From positions 1,550,001-1,614,000 of the forward strand of contig JABSSW010000001.1 of NCBI GenBank assembly GCA_018902385.1: a stretch of DNA of 64,000 bases, in the 5' to 3' direction. Of the stretch, positions 23,411 to 33,535 are shown in pieces. Source of the stretch: Physcia stellaris (taxonomy: Eukaryota; Ascomycota; Lecanoromycetes; Caliciales; Physciaceae). Numbering within the stretch: the stretch's first letter is position 1; each line of letters opens with the position of its first letter. A program made the translations under genes and the position numbers. The notes below the pieces were generated by a model. The model saw only the letters and a list, made by a program, of their open reading frames with translations, was not told the DNA's origin and did no database searches.

Positions 23411-24820
23411 ATGTCCTCACCATATAGCGTGCGCTGGGGTATTTTGGGTCAGTCATCCAATCCAAGTCCCTGTATACACTCTCGACATTCGAAGAAATTC
23501 CTATAATTTACTGTCGGCAACATACTGTGAAAGGGCGTTTGGACTGACTCAGGAGCAGCGACTGGCGGAATCGCTGAAAGTGAGCTCACAGAATCCCACA
23601 GAGACACTAACTCCAATTGTCATTCTAAATACTCTACATAGCCTTCACCAAAGACCTGCTGCTCGATCCGTCGAGTCGCGATGTGTCCGACGTGAGGCAT
23701 ACGGTGACAGCAGCGGCATCGTCCTCGTCCGTCGATCGTGCAAAGAAATTCCTTGCGGACTGCAAGTGCCCATCTGACGCCAAAGCCTACGGCTCCTATT
23801 CGGAGCTCGTCGAGGATCCTAATGTCGACATCGTCTATGTTGCTACTCCTCATTCGCACCACTACCAGAATACAATGCTCTGCCTGCTTGCCGGCAAGCA
23901 TGTTCTCTGCGAGAAAGCTTTCACGACGAATGCCGAGCAGACGAAGAAACTTGTAGAGACTGCTAGAGAAAAGAAGCTGTTCCTTATGGAAGCTGTGTGG
24001 ACTCGCTTCTTCCCAATGAGTGTCCAGATCAGGAAGATGATCCAGGACGGAGAACTAGGGGATGTGCATCGCGTGATTGCCGACAACAGCTTCGGAGAGG
24101 ATGTGGAAGAGACATGGGGAACAGAGCACAGGATGGTGAACATGGATCTTGCGGGCGGAGCTTTACTCGATCGTGAGTCCTATCTATCAAATACGCCTTT
24201 GATCTACCTCTACTCAAAGCTAACACATCCGCTCCCACGCAGTCGGAATCTACAGCCTAACATGGGTCTTCCAAACCCTCTACCACACCCTCCCCCCCTC
24301 GGCCCGCAAACCTCCCACCGTCCTCTCCTCCATCTCCAAATACCCACCCACAGGCGCGGACGAGAAAACCTCCATGCTCCTAACCTTCCCCTCCGCTCCC
24401 CCGGCCTCCTCATCAGCAAACCATGACGCACACGGCATAGCGCTCACCAATTTCCGCGTCGCCACCTTCCCGAACAGGCACGAGCACACCCGGCCAGCCA
24501 TCCGCATCCAAGGCACCAAAGGCGAGATCCAAGTCGACGGCCCCGCCTACCGGCCTCGGAACTGGCGATTCATCCCTGCGGTAGGGGCGGGTAAGGGCGA
24601 AGAGGATGTGCCCTGGGTGGAGGCGAAGATCCCGGGGCACGGCATGTTCTGGGAGGCGGATGAGTGTGCGCGGTGTTTGAGGGATGGGAAGCTGGAGAGC
24701 GAGACGATGGGGTGGGAGGAGAGTGTGGTTATTATGGAGACGATGGATGAGGTTAGGAGACAGAATGGGGTCAAGTTTCCTGAGAAGATCGAGACGGTGG
24801 AGTATCCGGTTGAGCTGTGA
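23411..24820 (+). CDS. Gfo/Idh/MocA-family dehydrogenase (D-xylose 1-dehydrogenase (NADP) / dihydrodiol dehydrogenase type)
   Basis: Exons are 23411-23447, 23559-23579 (21 nt), 23642-24172 and 24243-24820, giving 388 residues. The N-terminal Rossmann region reads RWGILATGGIAETFTKDLL only when the 21-nt exon is included. It continues with VDIVYVATPHSHHY and the family EKA/P motif (CEKAFTTNAEQTKKL). The C-terminal domain contains MEAVWTRFFP and DLAGGALLDLGIYSL. Fungal relatives oxidise D-xylose with NADP+ in the cytosol, and mammalian ones act on trans-dihydrodiols; the substrate here is not proven. Codon use in exon 4 is GC-rich compared with the flanks. Confidence 0.88.
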
Positions 24821-25541
24821 GGTTTCGAGGATAGGGTCGAGTTTGAAGAGGTATGCACCTAGCAGTCTTTCATGCCATGGTCTGGTGTGGTGCTATCTTG
24901 CCTCCCATGCATCGCTATCTATACACCCAATATGATAACACGCTTACCCGTGTTTGGCACAAAGCATATGAAGACGGCATGAAGACGATATACAAATGAC
25001 ATGAAAACAACATCATCTTCTGATTTCGTCCCAAGCCGGGTAATCGTAGATCTGTCGGTGTATCCTAAAAAATTAGCACCACTTATTACCAGACCATGGG
25101 ATATAGTTGTACATATCATATCTCTACGGGAAAAATCATTTGACTTGGTGAGAGAGAGCCTTGTATCCCAGCATCCTCGAAATAGTATCGTTGAATGTGT
25201 AGAGTCTGAGTGTCTCGCCGGGACTGGGGCCACCACGATAGCCCGTCCCAAAATTACGGAACGCGACTTTCATCTCACGTCGACCAAGGCACTCTTGCAA
25301 GGATAAAATTTCATTTTGGACTATTCTAGATCTAAAGCCCACGCAAGCTTAGACGTGAATCGAGCTCATGCGAGTCGCAAGATTGCAAGGTACATAGATG
25401 AGTGAGCAAGACCAAGAGAACTCCGCACGAGCTTCCAAAGCCGCAGCGCTCAATGTTTATGCAAAAGGATAGGGGGGCTCCAAAACAAAAGATGGCGGAA
25501 AAGGCTAAAGGCCGACATCACAAATCATGATCACGAGGTTT
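24821..25541. other. Convergent intergenic region
   Basis: This lies between the dehydrogenase and PCF11. It contains another TGTACATA near 25109, about 290 nt past the dehydrogenase stop. No gene is seen. Confidence 0.4.
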
Positions 25542-27960
25542 TCAAACATCAAGCTCCTTTGAGATCTTCGATCGTAGTGCGTTTGTATCGTCTCCCTAGA
25601 ACGTTTGGAGTCAGCAGGAATGCTCACCTGTCCCTGGGAGGACGCTCCGATTACTTACACCAGCTTTCCTCTTCCCGAGCACTGAATCAGGAGTCGCTGT
25701 CCGAGCTGGCGTATTACCACCGTCTTTCTTCATATCAGCATACTCAGAAGCATGGTAAACTCTCGACCCAACTTTGACGGCGTCTTTCCACACCCAGTCG
25801 CTGATCGAGTCGTCATAAGATTTCTCGAATGGCTCGTGGCAGATGGGACATGGAAGGTTAGCTAAGGCATGATCATCAGGAACTAATATATATTGGTTCT
25901 TGGGATCATTCTGCGCCGCGGCCGCTGCAGCTGCCGCCAGTAATTGTGGCGCTTTTGCCCCGTTCGGCACGCCATCGTCAACCTCTTCGCTCGTCTCTTT
26001 CCACTTGATCCACTCCTGTCATTTGATTAGCGCAGTAAGACATCGAGTTGTAGGTTGACTTACCAACTCTGACACATACCAGCTCCGGCTCTGCCCTCGT
26101 CTCGCCGCGTCTTCTCTCTTTATGCGAATGCGGAAATGCCAATCGAGGTGCCTCTCTTTCCTCTTCTTACCTTCCGGTGTGGTAAGGAAACGCTTACCGC
26201 ATGTTGAGCACTGGCTTGGGAAAGCTTCGTAGAGCCAAGAAATCAAATGAGGCCGAGGTCTAGAGAACATCAGTACTACTCCATATACCTGTTCAGGAAG
26301 AAATGTTCTACTTCTTTAGTGAGGCCGAGGTTAGCTCGACATCGTTCTCGAAGGCTAATTTCATAGGATTGGCAAGACTGGCAAGCGGAGTTGTGGGGGC
26401 GTGACCAGCAGGTTGCGGAGGCGGGTACTGAGATTGTGGTGCTACAGCACAGTTCACTGGTGTGTTCCCTTCAGGTGCAAGAAGACCTGCTGCACGAAGC
26501 TGGGCCAGAAGAGAGCTAGGCGGTCCACCAGCAGTAGTGGTGGATACAGGAACAACCGGAGGCTGGTTGTATGATGCAGGGGTTGGGGCAACGACAGGAG
26601 TGGGGGCCGCCTGTTGTGCCTTTGCAGAGGCCAGAATATCAGCCAACCGGCTCGAATTCATCATCGAGAGATCTGGTTGGTGTTGTTGTTGAGTGGATGG
26701 GGTTACGGGATGGTGTACTGTGGCTGGAGGAACGTGCATTTGAGGGTAATTTTGCGAGACCTGTGAACTAGTAACGTTCAGTCCATTTGCGTATGGTACT
26801 GGCGTAACGATTGAAGGCTGAGGATAAGTCGTTGACACTTGTGGGGTAGACAGTTCGGCGACCTTCTGACGAATGGCTTCGAGTTCATGTGGGGAGTTGG
26901 TGGGTCGCAAGTATACTTTGAAGGTCGACTAGGGCTTTTAATTTATCTTGCAGAACTTTGTTATTCATATCCGTCAAGAACTCGGTTTTAGCACTTGCAA
27001 TGAGGTTCTGAATGTCTCTGTGCAAGGATTCTAGGCTCGAAGGAGGTTGCGATTGGGCCTGGGGTGTGTAGACTGCTCGCTGCGGGTAATGCTGCACTTG
27101 CGGTGGTTGGTAGGGTGGGTGGTAAATAGGAGGTGTTGGTTGTGGTGGAGGATGCTGTGGGTATGCAGGGTAGGGAGAACGAGCCTTATCTCAGAAGTGA
27201 GCATTGAGTCGATTTACTCATCTTGAAAAGTGATATATGGAACATACCTGAGCAATACCATTAGGCTGAGAAGGATAATTCTGTAATGGAGGTTGCTGAT
27301 ATCTATTCATATGCTGAGGTGGAGTAGGTGTTTCTCTCCATGGGGTGGTGACTGGGCGGCCAGGCCTCATCATGTTCTGCTGATTGCGAGCTTGCTCCTG
27401 TTGGCGCTGCAGATCCGAAGTCCTCCATCTGATCAGGTCATTCTCAATGGGTCTTGTGACGTCTGCCGGAAACACAGGCCTGCTATCCATCGAACCGGGT
27501 ACAGGTTCCTTCCACGTCTTAAGCATCTCGTCAAGTTTCTTGCGAACCTGGGTACTTCCAACGGCCGCGTATGCTTCCATAAAGGTTTTGTACAAGTTGC
27601 GACCAAGGAACAATGTGTAAGGGGTACCAACGTTTTTCACCACAGAGTCCAGAACGTATAGAGCTGGGAGCTTGCGGTCCGGTGGGGTCTAAATCATGTC
27701 TCAGCGTACTATCCAATGTTCAAATCATCTTGACGGCTCTTATTGGGAGCGGTATGAAAATTCCAAGCCTGATGATGGCGAGATTAACTTACACTCCGGA
27801 TATGATTCTCAATCACTCTTGATATTGCCATCGCATGCTCGGTGTTCTCCTTCGCGATGACGGTGAGATTGCTGATCTCGTACCGTGAATTGATACTCAG
27901 ATCCTCGAGAGAATTCTTATAATCTTCAGCCACCTCGTCTGACGGAAGACCACTAGTCAT
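25542..27960 (-). CDS. PCF11: mRNA cleavage and polyadenylation factor Pcf11 (one apparent frameshift)
   Basis: Segments are 27960-27793, 27688-27248, 27184-26312, 26259-26064, 26015-25659 and 25595-25542, about 695 residues. The CTD-interacting domain occupies residues 1 to about 140 (SNLTVIAKENTEHA, LPALYVLDSVVKNVGTPY). A Pro/Gln-rich middle follows, then two zinc-binding motifs flanking the Clp1-binding region (CSTCGKRF...HLDWHFR; CPICHEPFEK). Pcf11 belongs to cleavage factor IA and couples RNA polymerase II CTD to 3'-end formation and termination. In segment 3 the frame shifts by +1. The frame reads ILATHQLP then stops at TGA (26887-26885), while HELEAIRQKVAEL continues one base on. Removing one base of the GGGG run at 26891-26894 restores everything. 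Intron 2 has an AAG acceptor. Confidence 0.9.
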
Positions 27961-28780
27961 GGTGGATGCTGGTAGGTGTAAAGGTGCGAGAGATTAAACC
28001 TGGGGGGAGTGGTGGTAAAGAAAGTAGACAGAGGTAATGCGCTGATGCTAATTATTAGTACCGTAAGGCTCGAAAGCTTGCTTAAGAAGAAAAGAGTTAA
28101 TGCGATGAGAATCGTGAGCAGAGCATGCAAAACGAATCTGTCAATGGAATCTTTCTGGCTGTGGTATTGACGGCACAGATATTGTTTTGTGACGCTGCTA
28201 GCTATTGTCCAAGTGAACGCGCATATGCCTTTCAACACTGCATCTAAGCAAGGCCTCTATCACCACCTTCACCGAACATGACTGATACCCTCCAAAGCTC
28301 TCTCTTCAGCCCGAGACTCGAGGCACCTGGTAGGTTAGACGGTGATCGCTCGACAATGAGGAGGTCGGTAAAGCTCAGTTTGCTGAGGAAGGTAGGGCGG
28401 CTGCGGATGTCTTCTACAGATGGATTAAACGGTTCCAGGTTTGTAGTGTCATGAAGTAGAGGTTGTCAGGTCGATTTGGGGAAGAATGCAGGATGTCGCT
28501 ACGAGGCGCTAATGCGGCACATTGAAAGAGGACTAGCGTCCGAGGGGTCCCATCTGACAATGGAATTTGGTACTCGACCAATGACCATGTTCCAGCCATG
28601 ACATCGTACCTAAGTACCCCTACTTCGGGACGGCGGGCATCCTTATTCACTTTAGCCTAGCCATCAACCTCTTTACCTATACCTACTCTCATATTCTTGA
28701 AATCCCTCTGAGCATAACCAAGCGAACCACTACTTCGACAAGCAAGAGCCTATCCCTCTTCAGACCGTCTAGCTGGAGCT
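27961..28780. other. Divergent PCF11 / peptidase-inhibitor upstream region
   Basis: This is 820 bp between two divergent ATGs. An ATG frame of about 52 codons at 28279-28437 has no recognisable content and is not called. Nothing else is seen. Confidence 0.45.
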
Positions 28781-29230
28781 ATGAAGCTCACCATCCTGTC
28801 CCTGCTTCTGGCCGCCTCCGCGTTAGGCGTCACCTCCCTCTCACCGGAACGACAGGTTCTTATCACATATCCAAGCGATACTCCTGCCTCAACCATCAGC
28901 GAGGCAAAAAGTACCATTGAATCCGCGGTCAGTCCCCATTGTGTAACGCTTGAAAAAGCTGCTAATAGAAGCATCAAAGGGTGGGAGGGTACTACACGAG
29001 TTCCGTAAGATGGCAACTTCGATTGTTCTGCGTCTCTTGAGCTGACCGCTCTTAATGTGCAGAACTCCTCAAGTATGTCCACCACTAGATTTCCCAACCG
29101 TCCTGTTCACATCATGAATAGGGGCTTCATTGTCAAGGCTTCTACGCAAGTCCTTGAGTCGATCCATACCATGTCGGAGGAATTCAAGCCTGCAATAGAA
29201 GACGATCAGACCGTCACTACGCAAGATTAG
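28781..29230 (+). CDS. Secreted peptidase inhibitor I9 domain protein
   Basis: Exons are 28781-28927, 28980-29004 (25 nt), 29063-29072 (10 nt) and 29122-29230, giving 96 residues. A signal peptide (MKLTILSLLLAASALGVTS) precedes a single inhibitor I9 fold: RQVLITYPSDTP, AKSTIESAGGRVLHEFQLLK, GFIVKASTQVLESI and EDDQTVTTQD. I9 domains are the propeptides of subtilisin-like S8 proteases. Stand-alone versions such as yeast Pbi2 inhibit vacuolar proteinase B. Here a signal peptide suggests secretion or vacuolar entry, controlling the fungus's own or foreign S8 proteases; that is inference. The GGRVLHEFQLLKGF core exists only if both tiny exons are spliced in. Confidence 0.88.
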
Positions 29231-29927
29231 ACTCCGAATAGTTGCCAAGAGCTTCGTTCCACTAAGCCTACATAAAGGATTGGGAAATGCATGGAGGGCG
29301 CAGGGCGTAAAGAAGGGACATTCTCGAGTCTGTTCAGGAAATGGCATCGGTTCCGGAGGGACGCCTTTAAAATGCGTTGTCGGGTTACTCTTCCAGCGTG
29401 GTCTTCCAACGGAGCTTGCATGATTTGGCAATGTCACCGTGCCGAACACCATCTTACATTGTACCAGATTTTTCTCCTACTCAAGCGGTATCTCTAATGT
29501 ACCATGGATCAAGAAAAGGTCTTTTGAAGTCCCCCATTTCCACACTCTCTTGAAAAGCACAGAGCATAGTGATTTTCACTGTGATGATTCCGTTAGCTAG
29601 CCAGTAGTGATTGAAGGTCAATGTATGGTAAAGTGGTATATTCACTTATTATCCGAACGCAGCGCTGAAATCGCGTTCAATGAGGCAGGTGCTAAGCGCT
29701 TTCACATGACAATCCGGTCTTTATCAGATCGCGCTAATGCAGGCCTCGAGGACAAGGGTTACCCGGGACTCAGGAGGGTTTTCATTGTTTCTCGCTGCCG
29801 CATTCATCAATATCTGCCCTCCACAAATGCGACTTCGCCAATATGATTTCTCTGACTGTGATTGAAGACCTTCATACACCATCAAAACGACCAAGCGATC
29901 GGAGACGCTCGACAAAACCAACGCGCA
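29231..29927. other. Intergenic region
   Basis: This holds the 3' flank of the I9 gene and the promoter of the Hook gene. Short frames only; no gene is supportable. Confidence 0.45.
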
Positions 29928-32900
29928 ATGGATGTAGAAGTCCAACAAGCCCTTCTAGAATGGGTATAATACACGCGTACCATCGATGCGGCTTTCATGT
30001 TGAACTGACGTGCGATTTTAGATCAACACTTTCCCCTTGCAAGCGGTCGTGCCAGATCTTCGCAGCCTGAGCAGCGGGGAGGAGATATGGGAAGTGCTAT
30101 GTCAGTGAGGGTTGCTTTTGGGCCCAAGTCATTACGCTGAACAAAGAACAGGCAGCATCGATTCGGAATACTTCAGCGGCGAACTGCCCGAGAGCACCGA
30201 GAACACCAGGAAGACCTGGTCGTCAAGATGGGAGAACTGTAAGCAGGAAGCGCAAAAGGCCAATGCTTTCGTGTACTGACAACAGAGCAGTGAAGCACGT
30301 GTACGAATATTTGGTTCTCTATCTTAAAGAAAGACAGGATGAAGGCGCTACCGGGAATCACCCGAAGAGCTTGCCTAAACCTGATCTCAAAGCGATCGCA
30401 ATGGATTCAGATCCCAATAACTCGATCCAGGCAGGTCGCTACGGTAGACTTATACAGAGGGTACGAGGCTAATGGACTTCAGCTTTTAAGGTTGGTTCTT
30501 GACGCTGCAATACATGCGCCTAGGGCGATGGAACTTGTCAAGAAGATGTTGGACTTGAGCGGAGCCACACAAGACCTCTTGATGGATATAATTCGAGACG
30601 TAAATCAATGACCTGGATATCACTGTCATTCCTTGTACTTACGAAGCACAGCTGAAAGAAGGTTCGGAAGACAATATCGATGAACTCGACCGCCAGAATG
30701 GAACGCTCTCTCCTCCGCTACCTGGCGTTGACCCGGAGCTACAATTCGAAGAACACCATAGCAGAGTCATGGCAGAAAATGCAAGCCTAAAAAGGACAAC
30801 AGCGGATTTGCAGCTCCAGCTGCAAAGCATTGAAGAGCGTTACCAGCGCCTCCAATACTCTAGTGTGGGTAGTATTGCTCATTCGTTCTTGACGCCAGAG
30901 TTAAGACAATAGTGTAGGACGCTTTAAGGGAAAGACTTACTAAAGCTGAGGATGGCCTCGAGAGAAGTGGATCAGCCCATGATGCCAAGGACTCGTTCAA
31001 GTTGCTGGAATCGAAAATGTAAGTTTGACAAGGACTTGGATATCCAAAAACAAGCCTTCTGAAGGGGTTTCCAGAGAGCAGCAAGCAGAAGTCATCACAA
31101 ATTTGGAAGACGACCTAGCCGAGTCCAGATCCAATAAGGAGGCTATGAAGAGAACGGTAGGTACCTCTTGGCTGCTTGAACGTTCTCAAGTTCATAGATC
31201 CTACAGGTCGACAGATTGCGTGATTCTAGCAGCAAGGCGGAAAAGCTACAGGACGAACTAGACGTTGTCAAGGCTGAACGTGACGGGTACGCGAAAAAGG
31301 CAAATGCGGCAGAAAAATACAAACAGAAGATTCAAGCCGGACAGGATCTACAAAAAGAAAACGCTGGATTACGTGAAGAGCTCCTGGAAGTCCGTGAACT
31401 GTATCAAGGGGCTGAACAGGATAGACAGCAGCTTCCCGGGCTGCAGAGAGCCGTAGAGGATTACAAACGCGTGTTGGAAAAAGTCGAGCAAGAACACTAC
31501 GAATTGCAGCAGATGAAGAGACAATTAGAATTCGACAACAAAGCGCTCGCTAAGAGATGGGATGCAGCCAATGATCAACATACACGTGATCAAGATTCGA
31601 TCGCTGACCTTTCCGAAAGGCTTCGCGCTCTCGGTGGTGACAGTCCGTCCGGTACAGCCAATCAAGAAACCGGAGGAGTCGAAAATGAGCTGGCTGAGCC
31701 TGGCGAGACCGAACAGCTACAACGTCGACTAACCGAGCAAAGAAAAGAGATTCAAAGATTACGATCTGTCGAAGGCGAGCTCAAAGGTGAGCTTGATCAA
31801 TTTCAAAAAATTCTCGGGGATGTCCGGGAGGGTCACGACGAGCGAGAGAGACTGCATCTTTCGACGTATGAAGAGATGCTTGGTCTTCGATCATCACTCG
31901 TAGCTGTCCAGCAAGGTCAACAAGTCAACGAGTAAAGTCCCCCCCAGTATCACATTGACCTTCCGTTAATCAAATAGTATTAGAACTGAAAGCTACCGGA
32001 CCGTGCTCACGAAGCTGGACGAGGAGCAAACATTGCGAGCCAAGCTAAATTCCCAGATGGAAAATCTCAAAAAAGAACTTGAAACATCTCAACAAGACTG
32101 TAAGATCGAAATATCTCTATATCCGAGATTCCCTTACAAAACAGACTAATTCCCTCTCAGTATCTTTAGTCGACAAGGACAAACGCACAGTACTCAACGA
32201 GGTGAAGAATCGACAGTCAACCGAGCTAATCAATGTCCAAGAAGAGAATAAAGCCCTCAGGAAGAGATTGCTCGACGTCGAGACTGACTTTGCCAGTCAT
32301 CGAAAAGTCTTTCAGAGCAACATAGGCAATCAAAACCCTCCAATAAACCAGGACTACAGCGAAGAAATCTTGAAGACGATCAACAGCATCAAAGATGCCG
32401 TCACCACACGACCAGCGCGTTCTGTTGAAGACTTTGAGAAAGATATAGCAGCGCTTGGAGAGAAGATGTTGCAAAGCAACGCGGCACTAGCAAAAAGCGA
32501 AGAGGTATTCAAAAATTCCAATAAAGCATCACAAGCACCCTCAGTCAAAGGCTTTCAGCCAGTTTTTTCGTCTTCTTCTCGACATCTTCCCAACAAGCCC
32601 AAAACTCAGAATTTCGCATCCAAATTTTCAAGTGTCTTCAATAAAGGCAACGCTAACAGCAACTCTTCAACCACAGCACATCAAAAAGCAGAGAATCGAA
32701 ATTCAAGAGATGCAAACCACTTTACGACGTCAAGCCGATCAGAAGCCAATCTCCCCTCCATCCCTGCCAGTCCACACACCTCCGGCAAAGACTCGAAATG
32801 AGAGGGAGGAAGGAGAAGAGAAAGATCAAGACGTGAGTTTCGCTTTCATACAAAGTTTCAAGCACCATTCTAACAACGTTTCGAATATTCAGTCGATTTC

Positions 32901-33084
32901 TCAGGCGCAATACATCGCCAATCTTGAGCGCGAGAACAGACTGATGGCTTCTGCATACCACACTTTGGCGGGTAGGCTTCAAATGACCAACGTGGTGCTT
33001 CAACGACGGAACGAGACACCACACAGTTGGCTGAACAAGCAGAGGCGACTGGTCGATCAACAGATTCCGCTACCGGGTAGGTAA
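29928..33084 (+). CDS. hookA: Hook-family dynein adaptor (HookA)
   Basis: Thirteen exons: 29928-29963, 30022-30100, 30152-30238, 30291-30430, 30483-30599, 30652-30864, 30918-31018, 31075-31156, 31207-31931, 31984-32099, 32161-32504, 32545-32832 and 32893-33084, giving 839 residues. The N-terminal HOOK domain (about 1-150) has QQALLEWINTFP, KHVYEYLVLYLKE, LLRLVLDAAIHAP and TQDLLMDIIRDV. Long coiled coils follow to about residue 740. The C-terminus has NRLMASAYHTLAGRLQ and VLQRRNETPHSWLNKQRR, as in fungal HookA, which links early endosomes to dynein through the FTS-Hook-FHIP complex. Intron 4 (30431-30482) is a GC-AG intron with a CAG|GCAGGT donor; no GT donor keeps the frame. The exon 11/12 junction is the least certain. 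Confidence 0.88.
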
Positions 33085-33535
33085 ATGTTAGAAATGGGTA
33101 ATCATTTGGGAGCAGAGCTTCATTACTTGTGGGGACACCATTCGGCGGTGCTGGGATCTCATGTTCATGTTCTTGGATTGCATAGCGGTTGGAGTCCTTG
33201 AATATTTGTGGGCAGATTGGATGGTAGATACCCAACTTGGTAGGAGTTATTGAAATCTTGGTCTAAAGATACACTTGACTACCTAATTTGAATAGATACG
33301 CTGCTCCACGATTAGGTAAAGGAAATAATAGCCTACCGACCCGGAGGTCAACCTAAACGAGCTGGACCTTGCTCTGTGTACCACGGATGCCTGAAGCCTT
33401 GCGCTCTGCCTACATAAGGAAATGGGGCGCAGTCGAGGCACGTACTAGGCTGTGATTAAATTCCGACTATCTCTCTATTTTCCTTGTCATTCTGATTCTC
33501 TTTTCTCACTTTGAGTATTATTGACGAATGTGAAC
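33085..33535. other. Intergenic region
   Basis: This holds the 3' flank of hookA and the upstream region of the CorA-like pseudogene. Nothing recognisable is seen. Confidence 0.4.

Noticed and set aside
23127-23777. 216-codon plus-strand frame across the dehydrogenase 5' end
   Set aside because: It overlaps exons 1-3 of the dehydrogenase in another frame and has no recognisable domain.
26885-26940. A 38-nt intron (GTATAC..CTCGAAG) to explain the PCF11 frame change
   Set aside because: It is in phase but shorter than every other intron here and would delete the conserved LATHQLP-HELEA stretch; a single-base insertion explains the data better.
28279-28437. Short ATG-started frame upstream of the I9 inhibitor
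   Set aside because: About 52 codons, no motif, not long enough to distinguish from chance.
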